DNA of 64,000 nt from AP-15 sp963796155 (lineage in GTDB: Bacteria; Pseudomonadota; Alphaproteobacteria; ATCC43930; CGMCC-115725): the NCBI GenBank assembly GCA_963796155.1, contig CAWCKT010000022.1, positions 1 to 64,000 of the forward strand. Reading direction: 5' to 3'. Position numbers and translations under genes: made by a program. Of this stretch, positions 9,016-17,853 are shown one piece after another (position 1 is the first letter of the stretch; every line of letters begins with the position of its first letter). The notes beneath the pieces are model-generated. The model had not been told where the DNA came from. It saw only the letters and a program-made list of their open reading frames with translations, and did no database searches.

Positions 9016-10293
9016 TCACGCAATATTTCTTTTCACAGCCGTCCGTCGGTCTACCGAATCCATATACCTTGCCTGCAACTCTAGTTCGATTGATCCAAAA
9101 TCTGAGGGCCACTCGCCGTAACTACCATCTTCTCTCAGGACTGCTTCGGTCGCTCGGGTTGCGCCGGTGGCGGGATCACGAGTAAACCAATTCATCGATA
9201 CCTTGTTGGGGTCCAGTTTGCCTTCGGCAATAAGATCTTGAACGGCGAGCACTAGTAGGCTGCTATGAGTTTCTACTATTATATTCGCTCCCCTATTAAC
9301 GGCATCCAAAAGAAGATTAGCCAGGCCAACTTGAGCTTTAGGGTGCAGATGAATCTCGGGCTGTTCGATGAATACAAATTGACCCGAGGACGCGGCGATG
9401 AGTGCTACAAGTACGGGTAATGTTTGAGAGACCCCGAAACCAACGTCTGCGATGCTGATTGTATCTCGCGCACCGCCGCGAACGGGCGCGGGAAGGCGAC
9501 CTATTATAATTTCTACACGCGTGTCATCGATTGGGCGAGTCTGCACTTTCCACGTCAAGCCAAGGTCTCTAAGGTTTCCTGCTAATGTTCGCAGCTTGTT
9601 GTCGTGTGTGCTTTGCCAACGATGAATAATACTAGCAACGTATTCCGAAAAATTTCCAGGATACTCCGATCCGACCGCAGTAATGCGATAATTCCTCTCA
9701 GGGTTTCCGCGTAAACCTGGCAGGTGAATCAACCGCGTGGCGGCTTGAAGAAAGGAGTGCGCTGGCGCTTCGGCAAGTCCAAACGCTATTTTTTCTCCGG
9801 AAGTTGGTTCTAGCGCGGCGACTAACATCGCGCGGTCTCGCCTTACCACAAACTCCACCTTTTCATCAGGTCGAAAATGTGCCAGAAGTTCCTTATCCAC
9901 TCCTACAGCTTCGGCGCTTAGTCGATCGTTTTCTCGCCAACATTGGGGTTCGTTTCCCTCAGTTGTAAACTCCATCCGATCAATCGTAACGCCCCTTTCA
10001 CTTGCTTTTTGATAATACATTGTGACGTAGGAATCTTCCGATGATAATTTAACAAAAAACTCGTTAGCCCGACCCGCAGGAGAATGAGAAAAAAATTGGT
10101 CAGCATTGGTGAATTGTACTAGGGGGCCGTCTATGGCCAGACCACCCGGGTCAAAAGGGCGTTCCATAGTCTGCTTTAGAAGCAGCAGTGGCTGAATTAC
10201 CGTACTTTTCCCAGCGCTGTTTTGGCCCGCCAAGACCGTTAGGGGCCTGAGCCGTACAGCTACTGGCTGGATAGCAGACTTAAATCCGCCCAC
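9016..10293 (-). CDS. AAA ATPase of the AAA_15/DUF3696 type
   Basis: 425-residue SMC/OLD-like ATPase without a fused nuclease. Walker A GQNSAGKST at residues 23-31; an ABC-signature-like segment (SIADVGFGVSQTLPVL); Walker B FVFIEQPEIHLHP; a histidine switch in VETHSSLLV; and a DUF3696-like C-terminal segment (DGSYGEWPSDFGSIELE). The start is GTG 10293; upstream in-frame sequence (IEVGGFKS) looks like continuing domain but has only non-standard starts, so the true N-terminus may be a few residues longer. It is paired with the downstream PIN-like gene. Low GC (26 of 60 in the line at 9241) suggests acquisition. Confidence 0.8.
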   Translation of the reverse strand: MGGFKSAIQPVAVRLRPLTVLAGQNSAGKSTVIQPLLLLKQTMERPFDPGGLAIDGPLVQFTNADQFFSHSPAGRANEFFVKLSSEDSYVTMYYQKASERGVTIDRMEFTTEGNEPQCWRENDRLSAEAVGVDKELLAHFRPDEKVEFVVRRDRAMLVAALEPTSGEKIAFGLAEAPAHSFLQAATRLIHLPGLRGNPERNYRITAVGSEYPGNFSEYVASIIHRWQSTHDNKLRTLAGNLRDLGLTWKVQTRPIDDTRVEIIIGRLPAPVRGGARDTISIADVGFGVSQTLPVLVALIAASSGQFVFIEQPEIHLHPKAQVGLANLLLDAVNRGANIIVETHSSLLVLAVQDLIAEGKLDPNKVSMNWFTRDPATGATRATEAVLREDGSYGEWPSDFGSIELELQARYMDSVDRRTAVKRNIA

Positions 10294-10918
10294 TTCAATT
10301 CCGTTTAGTCGGAAGCGGCGACCTCTGCGCAGCGTGATGGAAATAGCTTTGACTCCCGTTGGCTATCAACGGTCAACCCGTTCTGCCGGGGCCGGCCAAA
10401 TCATAATGTTTCGGGGCCATTTCTGACCCCTAGAGCCTCACGATAAGGTCAGAGAGTCGGCTTCGTCCAGTCACTTGTCGCAACGCAAGCTGGCTTAACG
10501 GCAGCATGCCTTCAGCCGGGCGAGCGTGCTAACCTCGTCTTTCGCGATCAACCGGTTCTAACCCCGCTATATCGGGTGCCAAGATCGCGGCGAGGTAGCG
10601 CTCCACCAAATGACGGGCACGCTTGGCTCCTCCCTATCGGAGTATAGCGAGACGCGCGCCCACTGCGCGACCCTGCAGGTGGGTTGAGACATCCTCCGCC
10701 CTCCGGCTTGAAAGCAGCCTGACTGAAATAGGAGCAACTACAGGCGTCGTGGCTTCAGCGGTAAATGACCGCTCTCAAAGTGCGGGCATCGCCGGCCGGG
10801 TAAATCTGGAACGGTAGAAATCCACCCAATCCGGCCTATTAGCCTTGGATATCATCTGTCAGATTTGATCCACTGGGAGGCTGAGGAGGGTTGTTGCCGT
10901 ACCTCTTGCCGCATCGGG
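10294..10918. other. 625-base intergenic region, no gene recognised
   Basis: Separates the AAA/PIN island from the alcohol dehydrogenase. Only short, low-quality open frames are present (for example 10623-10817 on the plus strand, which has no family similarity). No tRNA, inverted repeat at the island edge, or integrase was found. Confidence 0.5.
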
Positions 10919-11935
10919 CTACGTCATCGTCAGCACCATGCGGAAGCGCGCGTCGCCCCGCATCATCCGCGCGTAGGCCTCCGGGGCGCGCGCGAGCGGC
11001 ATTGTCTCGATCATTGGACGTACGCCCGAAAGCACGCTAAAGGCGAGTGTGTCCTCCGCATCAATCGCCGTGCCGGCGGCGTGACCCACGACGCTGCGGC
11101 TCGCGCCAATCAGCTGCAGCGACGAGACCTGGATCGGCTCAGCATCGACACCTATTACGACAAGCCGGCCGCGCACCGCGAGCCCGTCGATCACCGGCGT
11201 CATCGCTTTGGCGCTGGCGACGGTTGCCAGCACGGCCCGTGCGCCGCCAAGCCGGTTGAGTGCCGCCGCCACGTCTTCGGTTGCGCTATCTATGAAGTGG
11301 TGCGCGCCGAGCTTACGGGAGAGCGCCTCCTTGTCGGCGCCGCGGGCGATCGCGACGGTGCGGAAGCCAAGCTTGTTGGCGAACTGCACCCCGAGATGGC
11401 CGAGACCGCCGATACCCAGGATGGCGACCACGTCGCCCGGCATCGCGCCGCTGTGGCGCAGCGCATCGAAGGTCGTGACCCCGGCGCAGAGCAGCGGGGC
11501 GGCTTCGGCGGCGCCAAACTCGTCGGGGATCGCAGCGAGCGCGTTGGCGGGGGCCACCATCGCCTCGGCGTAGCCGCCGTCATATGAGATGCCGGGTATG
11601 CGCAGGTTGCGGCAGTCGATCAGCCAGCCACGCCGGCACGGCTCGCAGTGACCGCAATGCCCTCCGAACCAGCCGACGCCGACGCGCTGCCCAGCGCGCC
11701 AGTCCACTACGCCGGCGCCAACCGCGTCGATCACGCCGGCGACCTCGTGCCCAGGGATGCGAGGGAAGGAGAGGTTGGGCCACTGCCCTTCGACCGTGAA
11801 ACTGTCGCTGTGGCAGACACCGCAGACCTCGACCCGGACGCGGACCTCGCCCCGCGCCGGCTCGGGTAGGTCGCGCTCGACGAGCTCGAGCGGGCCGCCA
11901 GCCCGCACCACCTGCACCGCCCGCATCTTTGCCAT
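10919..11935 (-). CDS. zinc-dependent alcohol dehydrogenase
   Basis: Medium-chain Zn alcohol dehydrogenase (AdhP-like), 338 residues. Catalytic-zinc segment CGVCHSDSF and GHEVAG; structural-zinc cysteines in CGHCEPCRRGWLIDC; Rossmann motif GIGGLGHLG. ATG 11935 is chosen because GGGAGGCGGCA precedes it and MAKMRAVQV matches family starts; the open frame extends further upstream without similarity. It would oxidise a primary alcohol or reduce an aldehyde with NAD(P). It is monocistronic, with unrelated neighbours. Confidence 0.9.
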   Translation of the reverse strand: MAKMRAVQVVRAGGPLELVERDLPEPARGEVRVRVEVCGVCHSDSFTVEGQWPNLSFPRIPGHEVAGVIDAVGAGVVDWRAGQRVGVGWFGGHCGHCEPCRRGWLIDCRNLRIPGISYDGGYAEAMVAPANALAAIPDEFGAAEAAPLLCAGVTTFDALRHSGAMPGDVVAILGIGGLGHLGVQFANKLGFRTVAIARGADKEALSRKLGAHHFIDSATEDVAAALNRLGGARAVLATVASAKAMTPVIDGLAVRGRLVVIGVDAEPIQVSSLQLIGASRSVVGHAAGTAIDAEDTLAFSVLSGVRPMIETMPLARAPEAYARMMRGDARFRMVLTMT

Positions 11936-12179
11936 TGCCGCCTCCCGGGATTGAATGGCCGTGCAGAATGCCCGTGGGGTCTGCTTCCGCAAACCAGAAA
12001 ATGGACCTGAGAACATTTCGAGAACACGTTGCAAACCAGCCGACCGACTTCGCCGGATGTGACGGCGCCAGGATGTCGCCTGAAATCGCGATGCTTAATC
12101 GAAATTGAAGATCGCCGGCGCTGCGTCCACGTCTTCGGTCGAATTCAGGGCCCGTGGCCGTCGCCGTCGGAGGACAACG

Positions 12180-12374
12180 ATGAGGGAAGAACCCAAAGAA
12201 TACTCGCTCGCCGAGCTGCTCGACCATCCGGGGCTCGGCTTGGTCATGGCGAGCGTCGGGATCGAGCGGCGGTGTCTGGAACTCATGCTCGATCAGTGCC
12301 GCCGCGAGCGCCGTTGCGCCGCCGAGACCCAAGCCGACGAGCCGCTCGTTGCTTCAGCGCATGCGCTCGGATGA
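12180..12374 (+). CDS. small conserved hypothetical protein
   Basis: 64 residues starting MREEPKEYSLAELLDHPGLG, preceded by CGGAGGACAACG. The pattern 'YSLxELLDHP...LVM.S.G..RR.LELML' resembles a family of tiny alphaproteobacterial proteins of unknown function. Predicted soluble and helical, no cysteine motif beyond two scattered residues. Neighbours give no functional clue. Confidence 0.6.
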   Translation: MREEPKEYSLAELLDHPGLGLVMASVGIERRCLELMLDQCRRERRCAAETQADEPLVASAHALG

Positions 12375-12467
12375 AGAGAACGGACGGTGGCAGGGATAAA
12401 AGTAGGGGCCAAAGCGTATAAGTAATATCAGCGGCCGTAGCGGTCGCGGCAAATGTGGAGGTAAGCC

Positions 12468-12746
12468 ATGTCCGTTCTCACAAGGAACCCTTGGCTCAAG
12501 CATCTCGCTGTGGTCTTGGTTACCGTGGCGAGTCTTGGCGCCGTTTCCTTGCAGTCGACGCCTGCCGAAGCAAGAGTTTTTGTCGGCATCGGTATTCCAT
12601 TTCCCGGGTGGGGATATTATGCGCCGGCGCCCTACTATCCCTATGGTTATTACGGGTACCCGGTCTACGGATATGGATATCGCCCGGGCTTTTTCATCGG
12701 CGGCGCATTCGGCCCGCACCATCACTACTATCACCATTGGCGGTGA
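12468..12746 (+). CDS. secreted Gly/Tyr-rich small protein
   Basis: 92 residues. Residues 1-35 form a Sec-type signal peptide with a basic start and a hydrophobic core, with a likely AEA cleavage region. The mature part is rich in Gly, Tyr and Pro (repeated YGYPVYGYGY-like stretches) and ends in a His-rich tail (HHHYYHHWR). GTGGAGGTAAGCC precedes ATG 12468. Such proteins are common periplasmic or surface proteins of unknown function in this group; the His cluster could bind metal, which is speculative. A strong terminator follows. Confidence 0.75.
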   Translation: MSVLTRNPWLKHLAVVLVTVASLGAVSLQSTPAEARVFVGIGIPFPGWGYYAPAPYYPYGYYGYPVYGYGYRPGFFIGGAFGPHHHYYHHWR

Positions 12747-12775
12747 CGCGCGGCCGCCAGTCGGAAGCCAAAGCC

Positions 12776-12802
12776 GCCCGGCCTCTGGCCGGGCTTTTTT
12801 TT
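12776..12802 (+). terminator. rho-independent terminator
   Basis: Stem GCCCGGCC / GGCCGGGC with a 3-base TCT loop, followed by eight T residues, 29 bases after the stop of the Gly/Tyr-rich secreted protein gene. Confidence 0.9.
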
Positions 12803-12951
12803 AACGGCATCATTCCCGCCTCGCCGCTGACCAAGACCGCGATCTTCGCGGTGCTCAGCTGCTGACGGTCCCGTCGGGATCCCAAGGAGAACCCAACTTC
12901 CTTCGCGGGGGGGAACCTAGTGTTCAGAACCAGACAGACGATTTACATTAT

Positions 12952-13051
12952 CGTCATGGCCGGGCATGTCCCGGCCATCTACGCCTTTGCCTCGCGCCGC
13001 AGCGCCGGTCGCGGATGCGTGGATGCCCGGATCAAGTCCGGGCATGACGGG
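12952..13051. repeat. REP-like palindromic repeat pair
   Basis: Two imperfect palindromes: CATGGCCGGGCATGTCCCGG with its flank (12955 onward) and ATGCCCGGATCAAGTCCGGG (13023 onward), with related outer CGTCAT/ATGACG ends. Dispersed intergenic repeats of this CGTCATGCCCGG type are widespread in alphaproteobacterial genomes. No coding potential. Confidence 0.6.
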
Positions 13052-13138
13052 TTGGTCGGCATCATGCATCATCTGAATGAGCCAGAGCACTAGCTTGCGC
13101 GAAATTAACTTGCATGATGATAGCTGGTCCCCATATAG

Positions 13139-13153
13139 CTTGCAATATGCAAG
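13139..13153. promoter_or_regulatory. HxlR-type operator palindrome
   Basis: CTTGCA-ATA-TGCAAG is a perfect 6-3-6 inverted repeat 19 bases before the HxlR regulator start. Additional half sites lie at 13109-13114 (CTTGCA) and 13094-13098 (CTTGC). Known HxlR-family operators have this form, so autoregulation of the regulator and its linked efflux genes is likely. Confidence 0.7.
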
Positions 13154-13172
13154 TCACTAGGGGCGCGAACCC

Positions 13173-13664
13173 ATGCGGCGCAAGAGCTTCGGCAACATGC
13201 AATGCCCGATCGCCCGCAGCCTGGAGCGGGTCGGAGAGTGGTGGAGCATCCTCATTCTGCGCGATGCGTCTCTCGGCCTGGCGCGGTTCGACGAGTTTCA
13301 GGAGAGCCTGGGGATTGCGCCCAACATCCTGACGAGGCGGCTCAAGGCCTTGGTCGAAGCGGGTCTGCTCGAACGCCGACGCTATAGCGAAAGACCGCCG
13401 CGCGACGAATACCTGCTCACCAAAGCCGGACGGGATTTTCGGCCGGTGCTGTGGGCGCTGCTCGCCTGGGGCAACAAGCATTTCGCTCCCGAAGGGGCCA
13501 GTGTGGTGGTCGTCGACAGCAAGTCCGGTGCAGAAGCCGATCCGGTGCTGGTGGACGGCAAGAGTGGGCGACCGCTCGTTCCTCCCGATTTCCGTTCGGC
13601 AGCCGGACCCGCCGCCGATGCGCGTACCAGACAGCGCCATCCGACCGCCGGCCAGCGATCCTAG
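13173..13664 (+). CDS. HxlR family winged-helix transcriptional regulator
   Basis: 163 residues; HxlR domain over the first ~105 residues (CPIARSLERVGEWWSILILRDASLG, FDEFQESLGIAPNILTRRLKALVEAGLLERR, Y.LT.AG). The cysteine near residue 11 matches the position used for thiol or electrophile sensing in some HxlR proteins. It lies 28 bases upstream of an HlyD/EmrA gene on the same strand with a palindromic operator in front. That implies a locally regulated drug or aromatic-compound efflux operon. Confidence 0.9.
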   Translation: MRRKSFGNMQCPIARSLERVGEWWSILILRDASLGLARFDEFQESLGIAPNILTRRLKALVEAGLLERRRYSERPPRDEYLLTKAGRDFRPVLWALLAWGNKHFAPEGASVVVVDSKSGAEADPVLVDGKSGRPLVPPDFRSAAGPAADARTRQRHPTAGQRS

Positions 13665-13692
13665 CTTCGGGACCGGGCAAAAGCTTTTGACG

Positions 13693-14805
13693 ATGAAGGC
13701 GGTGATGGAAACCATCGCACTGGAACGAGTGGCGACTTCCGCGCCGGTGAAAAGCCGGCTGCATTTCGGCCGCAAGCGTCTGACCATCGCCGGCCTCGCC
13801 CTCGTCGTCATCTTGGGCGGCATCGGATACGGCCGATACTGGTGGAACGTCGGCCGCTTTATCGAGAGCACCGACGACGCCTATGCCGGCGGCAACACCA
13901 CCCCGGTCTCGCCGCATGTCGCGGGCTTTGTTGCGGAAATCCCGGTGGACGACAATCAGTATGTGCACGCCGGGCAATTGCTTATCCGCCTCGACGCGCG
14001 CGATTTCCAGGCGGCCCTCGATCACGCCCGGGCAATTGCCGATCAGCGACAGGCGGCGCTCGCCGGGCTCCAGGCGAAATTCGTGCTGCAGCAGACGATG
14101 ATCAACAAGGCTGAGGCCGATCTCTCCGCAAAGGCTGCCCGCGCAACGTTTGCCGGCGCGGATGCTGTCCGCTATCGCGACCTGGCTTTGACCACCTTCG
14201 GTACGCGGCAGAACGCCGAGCGGGCGACTGCAGTCGACCAGGAGGCTCAGTCAGACATCAAATCCGCCCAAGCCGGCCTCGCTGCTGCGCGGCAGCAGCT
14301 GAGCGTGCTCGATGCGGAAATTGCCGCAGCCCGCGCCGACGTCGCCCAAGCCAAGGCGGATCTGGAAACCGCCCGCCTCAATCTCGGCTACACCGAGATC
14401 CGCTCGCCGATCGACGGCTTTGTCGGCAACCGCGCCGCGCAGGTCGGTGCCTACGTCGCGAACGGCGCGTACTTGCTGAGCGTCATTCCGGCGCAAGGGC
14501 TCTGGGTCGACGCCAATTTCAAGGAAGACCAGTTGGCGCATATGCGGCCGGGGCAACCGGCGACGGTGGTCGCCGACGTCCTGCCGGGGAAAATTTTCCA
14601 GGGCCACGTCGAGAGCCTGGCGCCGGGCACCGGGGCGGTTTTCAGCGTGATCCCGCCGGAAAACGCCACCGGCAACTTCACGAAGATCGTGCAGCGGGTG
14701 CCGGTCCGCATTGCGCTCGACGACGCGCGGCTCGGCGAGCTGCGGCCGGGCCTCTCGACGACGGTCAGCATCGATACGAAGCCCGGCGCGCAATCCGGGG
14801 AGTGA
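13693..14805 (+). CDS. HlyD/EmrA-type periplasmic adaptor protein
   Basis: Membrane-fusion protein of an EmrAB-type efflux pump, 370 residues from ATG 13693. One N-terminal membrane helix (about residues 33-52), then the biotinyl-lipoyl-like half motif (TDDAYAGGNTTPVSPHVAGFV), a long alpha-hairpin rich in Ala/Gln/Asp, and the second lipoyl and beta-barrel part (IRSPIDGFVGNRAAQVGAYV). It bridges the inner-membrane DHA2 carrier encoded just downstream (overlapping stop/start region) to an outer-membrane channel not present here. Probably regulated by the upstream HxlR protein. Confidence 0.92.
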   Translation: MKAVMETIALERVATSAPVKSRLHFGRKRLTIAGLALVVILGGIGYGRYWWNVGRFIESTDDAYAGGNTTPVSPHVAGFVAEIPVDDNQYVHAGQLLIRLDARDFQAALDHARAIADQRQAALAGLQAKFVLQQTMINKAEADLSAKAARATFAGADAVRYRDLALTTFGTRQNAERATAVDQEAQSDIKSAQAGLAAARQQLSVLDAEIAAARADVAQAKADLETARLNLGYTEIRSPIDGFVGNRAAQVGAYVANGAYLLSVIPAQGLWVDANFKEDQLAHMRPGQPATVVADVLPGKIFQGHVESLAPGTGAVFSVIPPENATGNFTKIVQRVPVRIALDDARLGELRPGLSTTVSIDTKPGAQSGE

Positions 14806-14810
14806 CGGCG

Positions 14811-16367
14811 ATGCCCGACACCAGGTCCTGGCTCAAAAGCCTGCTGCCGTTCGTGGTGATGTGCTTTGGCGGCTTCATGGCGCTGCTCGACATCCAGATC
14901 GTTGCCTCCTCGCTGCAGTACATCGGCGGCGGGCTGTCGGCAGCGCAGGACGAGATCAGCTGGGTGCAGACCGCCTATCTGATCGCCGAGATCGTCGTGA
15001 TCCCGCTCAGCGGCTGGCTGACGCGGGTGTTCTCCACGGGCTGGCTGTTCGCCGCCTCGGCCGCCGGCTTCACCGCCACCAGCCTGTTGTGCGCGCTGGC
15101 CTGGAATATCGAGAGCATGATCCTATTCCGGGCGCTGCAAGGCATGCTCGGCGCCTCGATGATCCCGACCATGTTCACCTCGTCATTCCATTTCTTCCAG
15201 GGGCAGCGCCGGGTCTATTCCGCTGCGGTGGTCGGCACGATCGCGTCGATCGCCCCGGTGCTCGGCCCCGTCATCGGCGGCTGGATCACCGACAACTGGA
15301 ACTGGCACTGGCTCTTCTACGTCAATCTGCTGCCGGGCATTGTCGTGGCCATACTCAGCGCGCTGCTGGTCAGGATCGACGAGCCGGATTGGAAGCTCTT
15401 GAAGGACGCCGACTATCCCGGCATCGTGCTGATGGCGGTCGGCCTCGGCACGCTCGAATACGTGCTGGAAGAGGGGTCGCGCTGGAACTGGTTCGACGAT
15501 GCGACGATCCGCAACTGCGCCTGGGTCGCCGGCGTCTCGGGCGTCCTGTTCGTGGTCCGCAGCCTGACCTTCGCGCGCCCGGTCGTCGATCTGCGGGCGC
15601 TGAAGAACCGCAATTTCGCGGTCGGCTGCTTTCTGTCTTTCGTGACCGGCATCGGCATCTTCTCGACGATCTACCTGACGCCGCTGTTCCTCGGCTATGT
15701 CCGCGGGTTCAGCGCCTGGCAGACCGGGCTCGCGATCTTTTCGACGGGAGTGGCCTCGCTCGCCGGCGTGCCCGTCTACATCATGCTCGCAAAGAAGTTC
15801 GACACGCGCTGGCTGATGATGTTCGGGCTGGCGCTCTTTGGCATTTCGATGTGGGCCTTCAGCTACATCACCAGCGACTGGAGCGGCGGCGAGCTGCTGG
15901 TGCCGCAGATCCTACGCGGCTTCCCGCAGGTGTTTGCGGTCGCCCCGGCGGTGACCCTGGGTCTCGGCAGCCTGTCGCCCGAGCGCCTCAAATATGCGAG
16001 CGGCCTTTTCAACATGATGCGCAATCTCGGCGGTGCTGTCGGCATCGCGGTGTGCGGCGCGATCCTCAACGCCCGGACCAATTTCCATTTCAATATGATC
16101 GCCTATCACCTGACGCCGGCGAACGGTCCGATGGACCGCCTGATCGCCGGCCTCACCCAGCGCTATGGCGCGATCCCGGGGAGCCTTGATGCGGGCCACG
16201 TCGCCGCGCTGAAGCAACTCTGGCTGCTCGCCTACCGCGAAGCCTCGACGCTCGCCTACGCCGACGCATTCCGCGCGATCATGCTCGCCTTCATCGCCGC
16301 CACCTTGCTGGTTCCGCTGCTGCGCCAGGTCGTGCCGACAAAGGCGCCGGCCGCCGACGCCCACTGA
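14811..16367 (+). CDS. DHA2 family MFS exporter (EmrB-like)
   Basis: 14-helix drug:H+ antiporter of about 518 residues. Motif C-like segment APVLGPVIGGWITDNWNWHW and the N-terminal MALLDIQIVASSLQYI segment are typical of EmrB/QacA-type carriers. ATG 14811 is preferred because GGGGAG lies 8 bases upstream; a GTG at 14802 overlapping the emrA-like stop is the alternative. It forms an efflux pair with the preceding HlyD-type adaptor. Confidence 0.92.
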   Translation: MPDTRSWLKSLLPFVVMCFGGFMALLDIQIVASSLQYIGGGLSAAQDEISWVQTAYLIAEIVVIPLSGWLTRVFSTGWLFAASAAGFTATSLLCALAWNIESMILFRALQGMLGASMIPTMFTSSFHFFQGQRRVYSAAVVGTIASIAPVLGPVIGGWITDNWNWHWLFYVNLLPGIVVAILSALLVRIDEPDWKLLKDADYPGIVLMAVGLGTLEYVLEEGSRWNWFDDATIRNCAWVAGVSGVLFVVRSLTFARPVVDLRALKNRNFAVGCFLSFVTGIGIFSTIYLTPLFLGYVRGFSAWQTGLAIFSTGVASLAGVPVYIMLAKKFDTRWLMMFGLALFGISMWAFSYITSDWSGGELLVPQILRGFPQVFAVAPAVTLGLGSLSPERLKYASGLFNMMRNLGGAVGIAVCGAILNARTNFHFNMIAYHLTPANGPMDRLIAGLTQRYGAIPGSLDAGHVAALKQLWLLAYREASTLAYADAFRAIMLAFIAATLLVPLLRQVVPTKAPAADAH

Positions 16368-16396
16368 CCGCATCGGATGGGCGGCATCGTCTTTTA

Positions 16397-16700
16397 TCCA
16401 CGCTACAAGCCGGCGACGAAGAGGTCGCTCTGAAAGCGCTGCTCGATGACAAGCGCACCGATCAGCACCTTTGGTGAATGCGCCATTTTTCCAGGCCTCG
16501 TCCTCCTGGGAGAATTCGTCACCCCGGGAGGATGTCAGCACCGTCACGTTGCTCGACGACATCAGTAAACGCAACTTGTCGGCGTCTGTCGCCAAGCTTG
16601 AGCCGTCGCCCGCGACCGCACCGGAGTGGCAGGCGTCGAGCAGCACCAGGACCCGGCCGTGTTCGGCCAGCTTTTTGACCTCGGCCTGGAACTCATTAGG
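16397..16700 (-). pseudogene. remnant of a caspase-like (peptidase C14) domain
   Basis: Reading the minus strand from 16700, VLVLLDACHSG contains the catalytic Cys region of caspase-like proteases. It is followed by LMSSSNVTVLTSSRGDEFSQ and EDEAWKNGAFTK, as in C14/metacaspase domains. The frame is cut by a stop upstream (TAA near 16696). After AFTK the family-like continuation (VLIGAL) lies in a different frame, so the fragment lacks the catalytic His half and is broken at both ends. It lies between the EmrB-like gene and the DUF3108 gene. Confidence 0.65.
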
Positions 16701-16736
16701 TTAGCGGCAAGTCCACCAGAGCAACTGTGAACTACC

Positions 16737-17567
16737 TCACATTCCCGACAATGCTCCCGAACAAGCTTCGGGCGACGCGCAGAGATGAGCGAACTGCACG
16801 ACGAGCGGCATGTAGAATACCGGAACCGTCATCGATAACGGCATCAGCCGGGCGTCGTCGGTGACCAGGAGGTCGACCTTGCGCGGCGCACTGTCCGGGT
16901 CGCCGTCGTCGCTGGTCTCGCCTTTGAACCCGGCGATCGGGCGCAGGGTCAGCTCGACCCGAAGGGTGCCCTCGCGCGCGTCCTTTTTCGGCAGGATGCG
17001 GCCGAGGATGTCGAAGCGCCGAGCGCCGTCATAGACCGGGATCGCAAAGGAACCGTCGGCGGCGCGCCGCGCCGCGCGCAACGCACCGCGGATGCGCTCG
17101 AGCGCCGTCATCGGATCGACCGCATTGCTGCGAAATTTCTCGGCGAGCGGCGGCTTGCGGCTGGTGTCGTCCGGGCCGCGCTCGGCGATCACCGCACCAT
17201 CACGGGGGACAAAACGCATGCTGATGCGGCTGTTGCGGCGTTTGCGCAGATCGTAGGTGGCATCGTAATGGGCGGGCTCGGCGGGCCGGTCGTCGGCGAG
17301 GCGACCCTCGGCCAGAGCCGTTCCACGAAATCGCGTGACGAGGGCCGGCAGGCCCATGGTCCGGATCTCGATTTCGTCGTGATACGCGGCGTCGGCGTCG
17401 CGCAGCCGGAGGCGGATCTCGGCCGCGGGAAGGCCCGCCCAGTAAGCGGCGTAGACCGCTACGATATCGTCGGCGCGGGCGCTCGCTGCGATCGACAGCA
17501 AGGCGCCGGCGAGCAGGCCGCCGAGCCGGTACCGGTGCGGTGATGCTGTGCGGCGGTCGATCGGCAC
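16737..17567 (-). CDS. DUF3108 domain-containing periplasmic protein
   Basis: 276 residues with an N-terminal signal peptide (hydrophobic segment about residues 15-32, ending SARA). DUF3108 features: YAAYWAGLPAAEIRLRL, FRGTALAEGRL, DPMTALERIRGAL, and YDGARRFDILG in place of the usual YDG(R/K)R motif. Function is unknown; members are exported and conserved in Alphaproteobacteria. It precedes a small gene on the same strand and is probably co-transcribed with it. Confidence 0.85.
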   Translation of the reverse strand: MPIDRRTASPHRYRLGGLLAGALLSIAASARADDIVAVYAAYWAGLPAAEIRLRLRDADAAYHDEIEIRTMGLPALVTRFRGTALAEGRLADDRPAEPAHYDATYDLRKRRNSRISMRFVPRDGAVIAERGPDDTSRKPPLAEKFRSNAVDPMTALERIRGALRAARRAADGSFAIPVYDGARRFDILGRILPKKDAREGTLRVELTLRPIAGFKGETSDDGDPDSAPRKVDLLVTDDARLMPLSMTVPVFYMPLVVQFAHLCASPEACSGALSGM

Positions 17568-17585
17568 GCCGGCGGAACCCGGCCG

Positions 17586-17819
17586 TCAGTTTGCAGCGGG
17601 GAAATAATGCCAGCTCGCCCCGTCCCAGATGATCCTCTCGCCGCTCGGAAAGTGCAGTTCGATGGCGCCGGTCTTCGAACGGGTGCGTCGTACCTTCCCG
17701 GCCGCTTCCAAATACTCGGCCTCCCAGCGGTCGGTCAGCGCGAGCCCGATGCGGCCGGGGCTGAGCCCGTCCCGCTGCAGCGCAATCGCATCGTCGAGCA
17801 GTTCGCGCACAATGCTCAT
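17586..17819 (-). CDS. small conserved hypothetical protein
   Basis: About 77 residues from ATG 17819 (MSIVRELLDDAIALQRDGLS), which has AGGGGAT at a good distance; an in-frame ATG at 17837 is possible. It is acidic at the N-terminus and ends in a Trp-rich segment (IIWDGASWHYFPAAN). No known domain recognised. It is 34 bases downstream of gentisate dioxygenase on the same strand and 18 bases before the DUF3108 gene. Confidence 0.55.
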   Translation of the reverse strand: MSIVRELLDDAIALQRDGLSPGRIGLALTDRWEAEYLEAAGKVRRTRSKTGAIELHFPSGERIIWDGASWHYFPAAN

Positions 17820-17853
17820 CTCGATATCCCCTGGCATATTCCCCGGGCTGCGG

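Noticed and set aside
8464..10293. PARIS, Septu or Gabija system
   Set aside because: The partner is neither a TOPRIM/DUF4435, an HNH nuclease nor a UvrD-like helicase, and the ATPase has no fused TOPRIM.
10623..10817. 64-codon plus-strand open frame in the gap beside the AAA/PIN island
   Set aside because: No similarity and low-complexity Arg/Ser composition.
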